10,390 bases of DNA from Flavobacterium sp. (GTDB taxonomy: Bacteria; Bacteroidota; Bacteroidia; Flavobacteriales; Flavobacteriaceae). Position 1 is the stretch's first letter. The number at the start of each line of letters is the position of its first letter. Location: assembly GCA_019105125.1 (NCBI GenBank), contig JAHRWO010000058.1:1-10390 (forward strand). The letters are read 5' to 3'. Position numbers and translations under genes: made by a program. The notes beneath the pieces were generated by a model. It saw nothing but the letters and a program-made list of their open reading frames with translations. It ran no database searches and was not told the DNA's origin. Positions 1 to 6,551 of the stretch are shown in pieces.

Positions 1-191
1 TAAGTTCCACTATGGAAGGCGATACAACCAATTTTTATATTTACAAACAAATCAAAGAATTCGATATAAAAACATCTACTATTGCTAGGGGTATTGCAGT
101 AGGGGATGAATTAGAATATGCTGATGAGGTTACTTTAGGAAGAAGTTTGTTAAACAGAATTCCTTTTGAAACCTCTATAAAACCCTATTGA
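1..191 (+). CDS. recR: Recombination mediator protein RecR, C-terminal part (5' end outside window)
   Basis: This is the last 62 codons of a gene that enters from the left; the reading frame starts at base 3 and ends with TGA at 189-191. The visible peptide contains [17 protein letters not shown], then [17 protein letters not shown] and [15 protein letters not shown]. These match the end of the Toprim domain and the C-terminal tail (GxELEYxDxxTLxRSLxxR) conserved in RecR. RecR acts with RecO, and with RecF where present, to load RecA onto gapped single-stranded DNA. The N-terminal helix-hairpin-helix, the Cys4 zinc finger and most of the Toprim domain lie outside the window and cannot be checked. 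It is a housekeeping gene that marks the left border of the polysaccharide genes. A 130-nt gap with a candidate promoter follows, so the next gene is probably not in its operon. The identification rests on tail motifs only, but these are distinctive. Confidence 0.9.
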   Translation, partial: SSTMEGDTTNFYIYKQIKEFDIKTSTIARGIAVGDELEYADEVTLGRSLLNRIPFETSIKPY

Positions 192-244
192 TAAAATTTT
201 AATCAAAAACAAGTTCAATACTTCATTATTTTAATTGTAAAAAC

Positions 245-252
245 TATATTTG
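245..252 (+). promoter_or_regulatory. Candidate Bacteroidota -7 element for the wza-wzc pair
   Basis: TATATTTG matches the Bacteroidota primary-sigma -7 consensus TAnnTTTG exactly. It lies 69 nt upstream of the lipoprotein start, implying a 5' UTR of roughly 60 nt. No good TTTG -33 element is found 19-21 nt upstream, so the site is only moderately supported. The 11-mer ACTATATTTGT around it (243-253) recurs at 6513-6523, ahead of the large surface-protein gene. Confidence 0.45.
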
Positions 253-321
253 TTGCTTAATTTATCAAAGTTTACAATTTTTCAAAAGTTTTGTAAATCT
301 GTGTTTTAAGAACTGCTACTT

Positions 322-1113
322 ATGAAAAAAATATTTTTTCTGGCTTGCCTCTATTTTTTCTGTACTTCGTGCATATCGATAAAAGACTTAACTTATTTAA
401 ATCCTGATGGAAACAATAAAGAAGAGTCAATCAAGATATCAACTGAGGTAGCTAAGCCATACAGAGTGCAATCTGGAGATATTTTAAGTATTAGTATCAA
501 AGCATTGGATCAAAAGTTAGTAGATATGTTTTCTGTTTCTCAAACTAGTGGACAAGCCATGATTTCTCCGCAAAGTTTATTTTTTAATGGTTACACAATT
601 AACGATCATGGAAATATTCGAATTCCAGTTTTAGGAGAGGTTAATGTTTTAGGTTACACTATCGATGAAGTAAGACAAAAAATAGAAAAGCAATTGCTGG
701 ATGAATATTTTAAAAAAGAAGCCAATATTTTCGTAAATGTTAAGCTAGCAGGTATTCGTTACACAATAAATGGAGAAATTGGTTCGCCTGGAACTAATGT
801 TTTGTTTCAGGACAAAGTTACTATCATGGAGGCCATAGCAAATTCAGGAGACATTCCAATTACAGGCAATCGTAAGGAAGTGCAAATAATAAGAAAATTT
901 GCTCACGGATTTGAGACTTATACAATTGATTTAACAAGCGAAAAAGCTATGAGTTTACCGCAGTATTATATTCAACCAAACGATTACATAATTGTTAAAC
1001 CGTTAAAACAAAAAACTTGGGGAACTGGGGTGACAGGGGTGCAATCGGTAGCAACTATTATGACAGCGATTTCGCTAATTACAACATTGTTGGTGTTGTC
1101 TAAAACTTTATAA
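322..1113 (+). CDS. wza: Wza-like polysaccharide export lipoprotein (Poly_export/SLBB)
   Basis: Predicted outer-membrane or periplasmic component of a capsule/exopolysaccharide export channel. The 263-residue protein starts with a lipoprotein signal: two Lys, a hydrophobic stretch (residues 4-13) and a CTSC lipobox that would make Cys17 the acylated residue. A Poly_export domain follows (about 45-142, starting YRVQSGDILSI, with GNIRIPVLGEV near 97-107). One SLBB-type domain follows at about 144-225 (YTINGEIGSPG; PNDYIIVKP). Residues about 238-260 are a hydrophobic segment near the C-terminus. It is much shorter than E. coli Wza (379 residues, recalled) and lacks the additional SLBB repeat and the amphipathic C-terminal helix of that channel. 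This short form is, from general knowledge, common in Bacteroidota. It lies 8 nt before the Wzc-like kinase, so the two are almost certainly co-transcribed and co-functional. The family is clear; exact pore architecture is inference. Confidence 0.9.
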   Translation: MKKIFFLACLYFFCTSCISIKDLTYLNPDGNNKEESIKISTEVAKPYRVQSGDILSISIKALDQKLVDMFSVSQTSGQAMISPQSLFFNGYTINDHGNIRIPVLGEVNVLGYTIDEVRQKIEKQLLDEYFKKEANIFVNVKLAGIRYTINGEIGSPGTNVLFQDKVTIMEAIANSGDIPITGNRKEVQIIRKFAHGFETYTIDLTSEKAMSLPQYYIQPNDYIIVKPLKQKTWGTGVTGVQSVATIMTAISLITTLLVLSKTL

Positions 1114-1121
1114 TTAAAGCT

Positions 1122-3572
1122 ATGTTAGACACTAAAGATTTCAATTTTTTCGAATCTCAGAATACATTTGATTTTAAAGGTTTCTTTCTTAAGATTTTAA
1201 TGTATTGGAAATGGTTTTTACTTTCATTAGCTATTTCTTTCATCATTGCATATAATGTAAATATTCGAAAAGAAAGTAGATATGGAATGGAATCTTTGAT
1301 CGTTATTGAAGATGAAAATAATCCTTTTTTTACATCAAATACTAGCTTAGTTTTTAATTGGGGAGGTACTTCAGATAAAGTACAAACCATTATCACTACA
1401 CTACGATCACGTTCTCATAATGAGTTAGTTGTAGATAAACTTCAATATTATATTAAATATCTAAAACAAGGGGAATATTTCTATAACGATGTCTATGGCG
1501 AAGTTCCATTTTATATTGAGATTGATAAAGCCAAAGGACAACTTTTTGGTCAACTAGTTAAAGTTAAGTTTCTCTCACCTACACAATATGAACTTAGTGT
1601 GGATTTTGGAGAAGCTACTTCTGCTTCCGTAGTGCATTATAGTGATCTTAGTGTTAGACCTGTTAATATTTCGGGTAGTTTCAAGAAAGTATATAAAATT
1701 AACGAATTAGTTGATTTGCCGTTTTTATACTTCAAATTGATGATAAAACCTGAAGCAATGGATTATACAAATCAAGAATATTTTTTGAGATTTGACGATT
1801 TTAATTCAACAGTGGCTTCATACAGGGGTATTGATGTAAGTACTGATGCTAAAGCATTATCGGTTATTCGTTTGCAATTAGAAGGTACAAACAAATATCG
1901 TTTGGTCGAATACTTGAATACTACCGTAGAGGTTCTTCGAAAAATACAATTAGACAGTAAAAATCAATTTGCTAACAATACGATAAGTTTCATCGATAGT
2001 ACGCTTCAAGAAATGGAAAAGCAAATCAAAGAAGCTGAAAATGAGTTGAAAGAGTTTAGGAGAGGTAAGAATATTTTCGAGTTAGAGGGAGAAGGTGGTA
2101 GTTTGTTAAGTTCCAAGCTTTCAAGTTATGATCTAGAGCAGGATGGAATAAATAGAAAAATAGCTTACTATAATTTGCTTAAAAATTATCTCGAAAAAAC
2201 TACAGATTATGGCAAACTACCTGCGCCTTCAGTAGCAGGAATTGATGATCCTAACGTGGTTGGAAATGTTGCAAAATTAATTCAACTTTCTGCAGAGCGA
2301 GCCAACATGTCCTATTCAGTAAAAAATAAAAGGTTGTTTGCTGATTTTGAAATGGAGATGGAATCGATAAAAAAAGTGTTGTTAGAGAATATTGCGAGTG
2401 CGAAAAGTTCTTTGCAATTAGATTTATCATTGATTAATAAAAATATTGCAAAAGCAGAAGCAGAAGCAAGTTTGCTTCCCGAAAACAAACAAGAGCATAT
2501 TAAAATTACTAGAAAATATAATTTAAAAGATAAAATTTATAGTACTTTTCTAGAGAAACGAAGCGAAGCTGAAATCGTTAAAGCTGCTAATATTTCAGAC
2601 ATAAAATTTTTAGATCCTGCAAAAGATGTCGGGGGAGGGATGCGAGGTCCTAAAACAAGTATCAATTATATTTTAGCTGGTTTTTTAGGCTTTTTAATAC
2701 CCTTAACGGTAGTTTTTGTATTAGTTTTATTAGATAATAAAATTAATACAATTGAAGATATCCAAAAACTTACCACAATTCCAGTAATAGGAGTTATAGG
2801 TAATAAAGAAATGGAAAGTAATTTGGCTGTTTTTGAAAAACCAAAATCGGCTTTAGCAGAATCTTTTAGAGCCATACGTTCTTCATTACAATTTATTTAC
2901 AAAAAGCAACAAAAGCAAGGAGCCAAAACTTTGATGGTAACTTCATCGATAAGCGGAGAAGGAAAAACATTTTGTTCAATTAATTTGGCAACAGTTTTTG
3001 CTTTGAGTGAAAAAAAGACGGTCATTGTAGGACTGGATTTAAGAAAACCAAGAATATTCGGAGATTTCAAAATTGATAATTTAGTTGGAGTAGTGAATTA
3101 TTTAATTGGTCAAAAAAACTTGGATGAAGTGGTGCAAAATACAGAAATACCTAATTTAGATGTCATTTCATCTGGACCAATTCCTCCTAATCCTTCCGAA
3201 TTACTAATGAGCGATGCAATGGAAGAACTAATTAATGAACTAAAAAAGCGATATGATTATATAGTTTTAGATACGCCACCTGTTGGATTAGTCTCTGATG
3301 CTTTAGAATTAGCCCAGTTTTGTGATGCTACTCTTTATGTTGCAAGACAAGGAGTTACAGAAAAGCGAATGCTTAATGTAGTTAAAGAGAAGCACAAGAG
3401 AGGAGAATTGCACAATATTAGTGTGGTACTAAACGATTTTAAACAAATTGGTATTTATAGATATGGATATGGTTACGGGTATGGATATGAATATGGAGAA
3501 GCCTACCATGATGAGATAATGCCAAAAACAAGATGGGCTAGACTGAAAAAAATATTCAAAAAGAGTGTATAG
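1122..3572 (+). CDS. wzc: Wzc-like exopolysaccharide tyrosine autokinase / chain-length regulator
   Basis: Inner-membrane co-polymerase that controls polysaccharide length and export with the preceding Wza-like protein, regulated by tyrosine phosphorylation. The 816 residues show a Wzz-type N-terminus with a first membrane helix (about 27-46). A long periplasmic part follows, with coiled-coil segments (about 289-314 and 410-460) and a GNVR-like stretch (around 455-510, RKYNLKDKIYSTFLEKR). The second membrane helix is at about 514-538. The cytoplasmic BY-kinase domain has Walker A SSISGEGKT (Lys615, Thr616), a Walker A'-like VIVGLDLRKPR (634-644) and Walker B YIVLDTPP (Asp717). In Walker A' the first Asp of the usual DxDxR is Gly637, while Asp639 and Arg641 remain. 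The tail carries eight tyrosines between 779 and 795, mostly as alternating Gly-Tyr, the expected autophosphorylation cluster. Kinase and transport domains are in one chain, as in proteobacterial Wzc rather than the split Gram-positive type. Confidence 0.95.
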   Translation: MLDTKDFNFFESQNTFDFKGFFLKILMYWKWFLLSLAISFIIAYNVNIRKESRYGMESLIVIEDENNPFFTSNTSLVFNWGGTSDKVQTIITTLRSRSHNELVVDKLQYYIKYLKQGEYFYNDVYGEVPFYIEIDKAKGQLFGQLVKVKFLSPTQYELSVDFGEATSASVVHYSDLSVRPVNISGSFKKVYKINELVDLPFLYFKLMIKPEAMDYTNQEYFLRFDDFNSTVASYRGIDVSTDAKALSVIRLQLEGTNKYRLVEYLNTTVEVLRKIQLDSKNQFANNTISFIDSTLQEMEKQIKEAENELKEFRRGKNIFELEGEGGSLLSSKLSSYDLEQDGINRKIAYYNLLKNYLEKTTDYGKLPAPSVAGIDDPNVVGNVAKLIQLSAERANMSYSVKNKRLFADFEMEMESIKKVLLENIASAKSSLQLDLSLINKNIAKAEAEASLLPENKQEHIKITRKYNLKDKIYSTFLEKRSEAEIVKAANISDIKFLDPAKDVGGGMRGPKTSINYILAGFLGFLIPLTVVFVLVLLDNKINTIEDIQKLTTIPVIGVIGNKEMESNLAVFEKPKSALAESFRAIRSSLQFIYKKQQKQGAKTLMVTSSISGEGKTFCSINLATVFALSEKKTVIVGLDLRKPRIFGDFKIDNLVGVVNYLIGQKNLDEVVQNTEIPNLDVISSGPIPPNPSELLMSDAMEELINELKKRYDYIVLDTPPVGLVSDALELAQFCDATLYVARQGVTEKRMLNVVKEKHKRGELHNISVVLNDFKQIGIYRYGYGYGYGYEYGEAYHDEIMPKTRWARLKKIFKKSV

Positions 3573-3608
3573 TTTTTTAGCTTAGTTTTAAAGGTTTAAT
3601 ATAGGTGA

Positions 3609-3640
3609 TCTGATGAAGGGTTTTTTATAAATTAGTTTTG
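3609..3640 (+). promoter_or_regulatory. Candidate Bacteroidota promoter for ugd
   Basis: TAGTTTTG at 3633-3640 matches the TAnnTTTG -7 consensus. TCTG at 3609-3612 lies 20 nt upstream and differs from the TTTG -33 element by one base. Transcription would start near 3647, giving a leader of about 70 nt before ugd. The 146-nt gap after the kinase gene also suggests that ugd has its own promoter. No convincing terminator follows the kinase gene, so read-through from it remains possible. Confidence 0.45.
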
Positions 3641-3718
3641 TTTTTGTAAGGTAAACATAAGCTTTTATGAAAAATCACTATGGAATAATTGACAATTTGA
3701 AAATAAATAATAGATAAA

Positions 3719-5107
3719 ATGATTAAAAGTATTTGTTGTATCGGGGCGGGATATGTGGGAGGGCCTACTATGGCTGTAATTGCACAAAAATGTCCGGATA
3801 TTAAAGTTACCGTTGTGGATTTAAATGAGGCGAGAATTAGAGCTTGGAATGATGCCGATTTGTCTAAATTACCCGTTTACGAACCAGGATTAGATGCTGT
3901 AGTTGAAGAGGCTAGAGGGCGTAATTTATTTTTTTCTACAGAGGTAGATAAAGCTATTGATGAAGCTGAAATGATTTTTATTTCGGTGAATACGCCTACT
4001 AAGACTTATGGTGTGGGGAAAGGAATGGCAGCCGATTTAAAATATATTGAGTTGTGTGCTCGTCAAATTGCGCGCGTGGCTAAGAGTGACAAAATTGTTG
4101 TTGAGAAGTCTACTTTGCCTGTTCGTACAGCTAGTGCTATACGTGATATCTTGGATAATACAGGGAATGGTGTTCAATTTCAGATTTTGTCTAATCCTGA
4201 ATTTTTGGCTGAAGGTACAGCTGTTGAAGACTTGTTTGCTCCGGATCGTGTTTTGATTGGTGGGGATACTACTCCAGAAGGGCAAAACGCTATTCAGGCA
4301 TTGGTGGATATTTATGCGAATTGGGTTCCCAAAGAAAATATTTTAACAACAAATGTTTGGTCTTCTGAATTGTCTAAATTAACGGCTAATGCTTTTTTGG
4401 CACAGCGTGTTTCTTCTATTAATGCCATAAGCGAGTTGTGTGAAAAAACAGGAGCGGATGTTAACGAAGTGGCCAAGGCGATTGGTTTGGATAGTCGCAT
4501 TGGAGGCAAATTTTTAAAGGCTTCTGTAGGTTTTGGAGGATCTTGTTTTCAGAAAGATATATTGAATTTGGTTTACATTGCTAAATCATATGGCCTGCAT
4601 GAAGTGGCCGATTATTGGGAGCAGGTGATTATAATGAACGATCATCAAAAAAGAAGATTTGCCAAAAATATTGTTAGCACCCTATACAACACGGTTTCCG
4701 ATAAAAAAATTGCTTTTTTGGGTTGGGCCTTTAAAAAAGATACGAATGATACTCGTGAGTCTGCAGCTATTTACGTTGCGGATGATTTGTTGAGTGAGCA
4801 AGCACAAATTGCAGTTTATGATCCTAAAGTGGAGCAAAATCAAATTCTTTCCGATTTGAATTATTTAAATACCCGTTTAGAAGCGGAAAACGAATCGCGT
4901 ATTAGTGTGTTTACGGATGCTTATGCGGCTTGTGAAAATGCTCACGCTATCGCAGTTTTAACCGAGTGGGATGAATTTAAGCATTATGATTGGCAACGAA
5001 TTTACGATTCTATGCTGAAACCAGCTTTTATTTTTGATGGTAGAAACATCTTAGATGAATCTGTTTTAACTGAAATTGGGTTTGTGTATCAAGGAATTGG
5101 AAAATAA
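3719..5107 (+). CDS. ugd: UDP-glucose 6-dehydrogenase, animal-like type
   Basis: Cytosolic enzyme that oxidises UDP-glucose to UDP-glucuronate with two NAD+, supplying a precursor for acidic surface polysaccharides. The 462-residue length fits the family. The N-terminal Rossmann motif is [10 protein letters not shown] (Gly9, Gly11, Gly14). VNTPTKTYG and EKSTLPVR are the expected cofactor/substrate loops. The central domain has [15 protein letters not shown] (Lys220) and [10 protein letters not shown], with catalytic Cys276 and Asp280. The C-terminal UDP-binding domain contains [11 protein letters not shown] and ends with FIFDGRNI. From memory, human UGDH also has Lys220, Cys276 and Asp280, and long stretches read almost the same, so this belongs to the eukaryote-like branch rather than the shorter E. 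coli Ugd type. The AT-rich start region has no clear Shine-Dalgarno, and ATG at 3719 gives the family's standard N-terminus. It lies next to wza/wzc, consistent with glucuronate-containing polysaccharide, but no other sugar gene is present. Confidence 0.96.
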   Translation: MIKSICCIGAGYVGGPTMAVIAQKCPDIKVTVVDLNEARIRAWNDADLSKLPVYEPGLDAVVEEARGRNLFFSTEVDKAIDEAEMIFISVNTPTKTYGVGKGMAADLKYIELCARQIARVAKSDKIVVEKSTLPVRTASAIRDILDNTGNGVQFQILSNPEFLAEGTAVEDLFAPDRVLIGGDTTPEGQNAIQALVDIYANWVPKENILTTNVWSSELSKLTANAFLAQRVSSINAISELCEKTGADVNEVAKAIGLDSRIGGKFLKASVGFGGSCFQKDILNLVYIAKSYGLHEVADYWEQVIIMNDHQKRRFAKNIVSTLYNTVSDKKIAFLGWAFKKDTNDTRESAAIYVADDLLSEQAQIAVYDPKVEQNQILSDLNYLNTRLEAENESRISVFTDAYAACENAHAIAVLTEWDEFKHYDWQRIYDSMLKPAFIFDGRNILDESVLTEIGFVYQGIGK

Positions 5108-5258
5108 TAGAGTTGTAAGAATTTTAAAACAACGCTTCTATTTTTATTTTTTTTATACTAAATTTAATAATTATTCAATAAATTACAATTTTTATTGTTT
5201 AAAATCTGTTTTTTTTCAATTTGAGATGTTTTTAAAAAAAATATTTTTTATTTATGAT

Positions 5259-5290
5259 TTTGATTATTTAAAATAAAATACTTACTTTTG
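5259..5290 (+). promoter_or_regulatory. Bacteroidota promoter for the beta-barrel protein gene
   Basis: TTTG at 5259-5262 (-33), a 20-nt spacer and TACTTTTG at 5283-5290 (-7) match the Bacteroidota consensus at both elements. The expected start site is near 5297, giving a leader of about 23 nt before the ATG at 5320. This is the best promoter match in the window. It makes the downstream gene independent of ugd. Confidence 0.7.
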
Positions 5291-5319
5291 AAAACTAACT
5301 TTAATAAATACGAAATAAA

Positions 5320-5898
5320 ATGAAAAAAACTATTCTCTTAGTCTTATTGACTTTAGGAACTTTTTCTTTTGCTCAAGAACAGGAACAAGAACAAACGCCA
5401 AGCAAAAAATGGTTTTTAGGAGTTGGATTTAACTTGATGAACAACAATGCTTTAGATGAGAATGAATTCTTTAGTTTAAAAGATGCCAATGTTATTCCAA
5501 TGATTTCTGCTTTCACAGTGCAAAGAAAATGGGATAACAATTTTAGTGTAGCAGGACAATTTTTCTTAAACCAATACAATGCAAAAAATATGCATGATGG
5601 TAAAACAATTGCTAAAAGCTTGACTTATACTTCTGCAAATTTAAATGCGATGTATACTTTTGATCAGCATTTAGTGGATGTAAAATGGTTTGATGCTACT
5701 GTTATTGGTGGTTTAGGAGCTTTCTGGGCTGACAAAACGTCAAATTATTCATTTAATACAGGTTTAGCATTTGATTTTTGGGTATCTAAGGATGTAGCAT
5801 TGCGTTTAGAAACTCAAGGTAAATTTGCATTCGATGAGAAGTCACCTTCTACAAATCACATTGTACACTCTTTTTCTGTGATTCTTCCAATCAAATAA
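5320..5898 (+). CDS. Putative outer-membrane beta-barrel protein (small, secreted)
   Basis: A 192-residue protein with a clear Sec signal peptide (residues 1-18, MKKTILLVLLTLGTFSFA, cleavage before Gln19). A short EQEQEQ acidic/Gln stretch follows. The mature part (about 174 residues) alternates hydrophobic and polar residues in short strands rich in Phe, Trp, Tyr and Gly, for example FLGVGFNLM, NFSVAGQFFLN, TVIGGLGAFWA, FNTGLAFDFWV and VHSFSVILPI. This suggests an eight-strand barrel of the OmpX/OmpA N-terminal sort. No OmpA peptidoglycan-binding domain follows: the frame ends at 5898 and a terminator comes soon after. The gene has its own promoter and terminator, so it is probably monocistronic. 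Secretion and barrel-like character are visible; barrel topology, ligand and role are not. It may be a structural or stress-related membrane protein unrelated to the polysaccharide genes. Confidence 0.75.
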   Translation: MKKTILLVLLTLGTFSFAQEQEQEQTPSKKWFLGVGFNLMNNNALDENEFFSLKDANVIPMISAFTVQRKWDNNFSVAGQFFLNQYNAKNMHDGKTIAKSLTYTSANLNAMYTFDQHLVDVKWFDATVIGGLGAFWADKTSNYSFNTGLAFDFWVSKDVALRLETQGKFAFDEKSPSTNHIVHSFSVILPIK

Positions 5899-5920
5899 GA
5901 TTTCAGAAAATATTGATATT

Positions 5921-5948
5921 AAAAAGCGGAGTTCATCTCCGCTTTTTT
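5921..5948 (+). terminator. Strong intrinsic terminator, also in the leader region of the antiterminator gene
   Basis: AAAAAGCGGAG (5921-5931) pairs perfectly with CTCCGCTTTTT (5937-5947) across a 5-nt loop, followed by a run of T to 5948. The GC core is six pairs. It lies 22 nt after the stop of the beta-barrel gene. The A-run on the left arm means it could also work on the opposite strand. The UpxY-type gene begins 25 nt after its end. Confidence 0.9.
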
Positions 5949-5973
5949 ACGTTTAATTATTAAAGCTAGTTTT

Positions 5974-6441
5974 ATGAATTGGTATGTTATCTACACAAAA
6001 CCACGAAACGAGAAAAAAGTGGCGGATCGTCTTACGCAATTGGGGATAACGAATTATTGTCCGATGGTGCAAGAGATCAAGCAGTGGAGTGATCGCAAAA
6101 AGAAAGTGGAGCGTCCTCTATTTTCTTCTTATGTTTTTGTTTGTCTACCTGAGCATCAACGCGATTTGGTTTTTCAGGTATCGGGGATCGTGCGCTATTT
6201 GTTTTGGTTGGGAAAACCTGCTGTCATTTCTGAGCAAGAGATTGCTTCCTTACGTTCTCGATTGTCTGAGGGTTACCAAAAAGTTACTTTAGAATATTTA
6301 GCAAGAGGTAGTGAAATTACTTTAGATTCTGGTTATTTTAAAGGTCAGCGTGCAGTTGTAGATGAGGTTCGAGGACACCATGTTCGGGTTTGTTTATTAG
6401 CATTAGGTTTGTATGTGGTAATTGAGCGTGAGGTGTCATAG
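5974..6441 (+). CDS. UpxY-family transcription antiterminator (NusG/RfaH-like)
   Basis: A specialised NusG paralog that would ride on RNA polymerase and suppress pausing or termination in a particular operon. In Bacteroides, UpxY proteins do this for individual capsule loci. The 155-residue protein begins MNWYVIYTKPRNEKKVADRL, the typical NGN-domain opening. It continues with NYCPMVQEIKQW, a basic RKKKVERPLFSSYVFV segment and GIVRYLFW (NGN about 1-100). A C-terminal KOW-like part (about 110-152) has GYFKGQRAVVDEVRG and a hydrophobic end, LGLYVVIERE. The length matches UpxY/RfaH rather than housekeeping NusG of Bacteroidota. It starts just past an intrinsic terminator, with no recognisable promoter in the 25-nt gap, and the next gene is a giant surface-protein gene. 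Family membership is clear. Its target, whether the downstream gene or a distant polysaccharide operon, is not shown by the sequence. Confidence 0.9.
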   Translation: MNWYVIYTKPRNEKKVADRLTQLGITNYCPMVQEIKQWSDRKKKVERPLFSSYVFVCLPEHQRDLVFQVSGIVRYLFWLGKPAVISEQEIASLRSRLSEGYQKVTLEYLARGSEITLDSGYFKGQRAVVDEVRGHHVRVCLLALGLYVVIEREVS

Positions 6442-6514
6442 TTGTATATTTTTTATTTTTTTTTGTAATTTTTTTAAAAAATGTGATTTTTAACATAATT
6501 TTAATAAAATATAC

Positions 6515-6522
6515 TATATTTG
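6515..6522 (+). promoter_or_regulatory. Candidate -7 element for the large surface-protein gene
   Basis: TATATTTG matches TAnnTTTG and lies 29 nt before the ATG at 6552, predicting a leader of roughly 20 nt. The 11-mer ACTATATTTGT (6513-6523) is identical to the one upstream of wza. No TTTG is found at the usual -33 distance in the T/A-rich sequence upstream. A weak AATATT-ATCC-AATATT inverted repeat (6530-6545) lies between this element and the start codon. Confidence 0.5.
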
Positions 6523-6551
6523 TGTGTTAAATATTATCCAATATTAAAATT

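Noticed and set aside
188..206. Imperfect palindrome TTGATAAAATTTTAATCAA spanning the recR stop as a terminator
   Set aside because: The stem is entirely A/T except for two G-C pairs and no T-run follows, so termination is not supported.
5076..5276. 66-codon + strand open frame across the end of ugd and the following gap
   Set aside because: It starts inside ugd in another frame, and its product is Phe/Tyr/Asn/Lys-rich, as expected from AT-rich non-coding DNA.
1113..5968. ATTAAAGCTA shared upstream of wzc (1113-1122) and the antiterminator gene (5959-5968)
   Set aside because: A single 10-nt match in AT-rich leaders at different distances from the start codon; it may be chance or a weak AAAG ribosome-binding feature.
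6442..6500. T-rich tract with TTTTTTTAAAAAA after the antiterminator gene as an intrinsic terminator
   Set aside because: There is no GC stem or loop; it looks like ordinary AT-rich spacer DNA.
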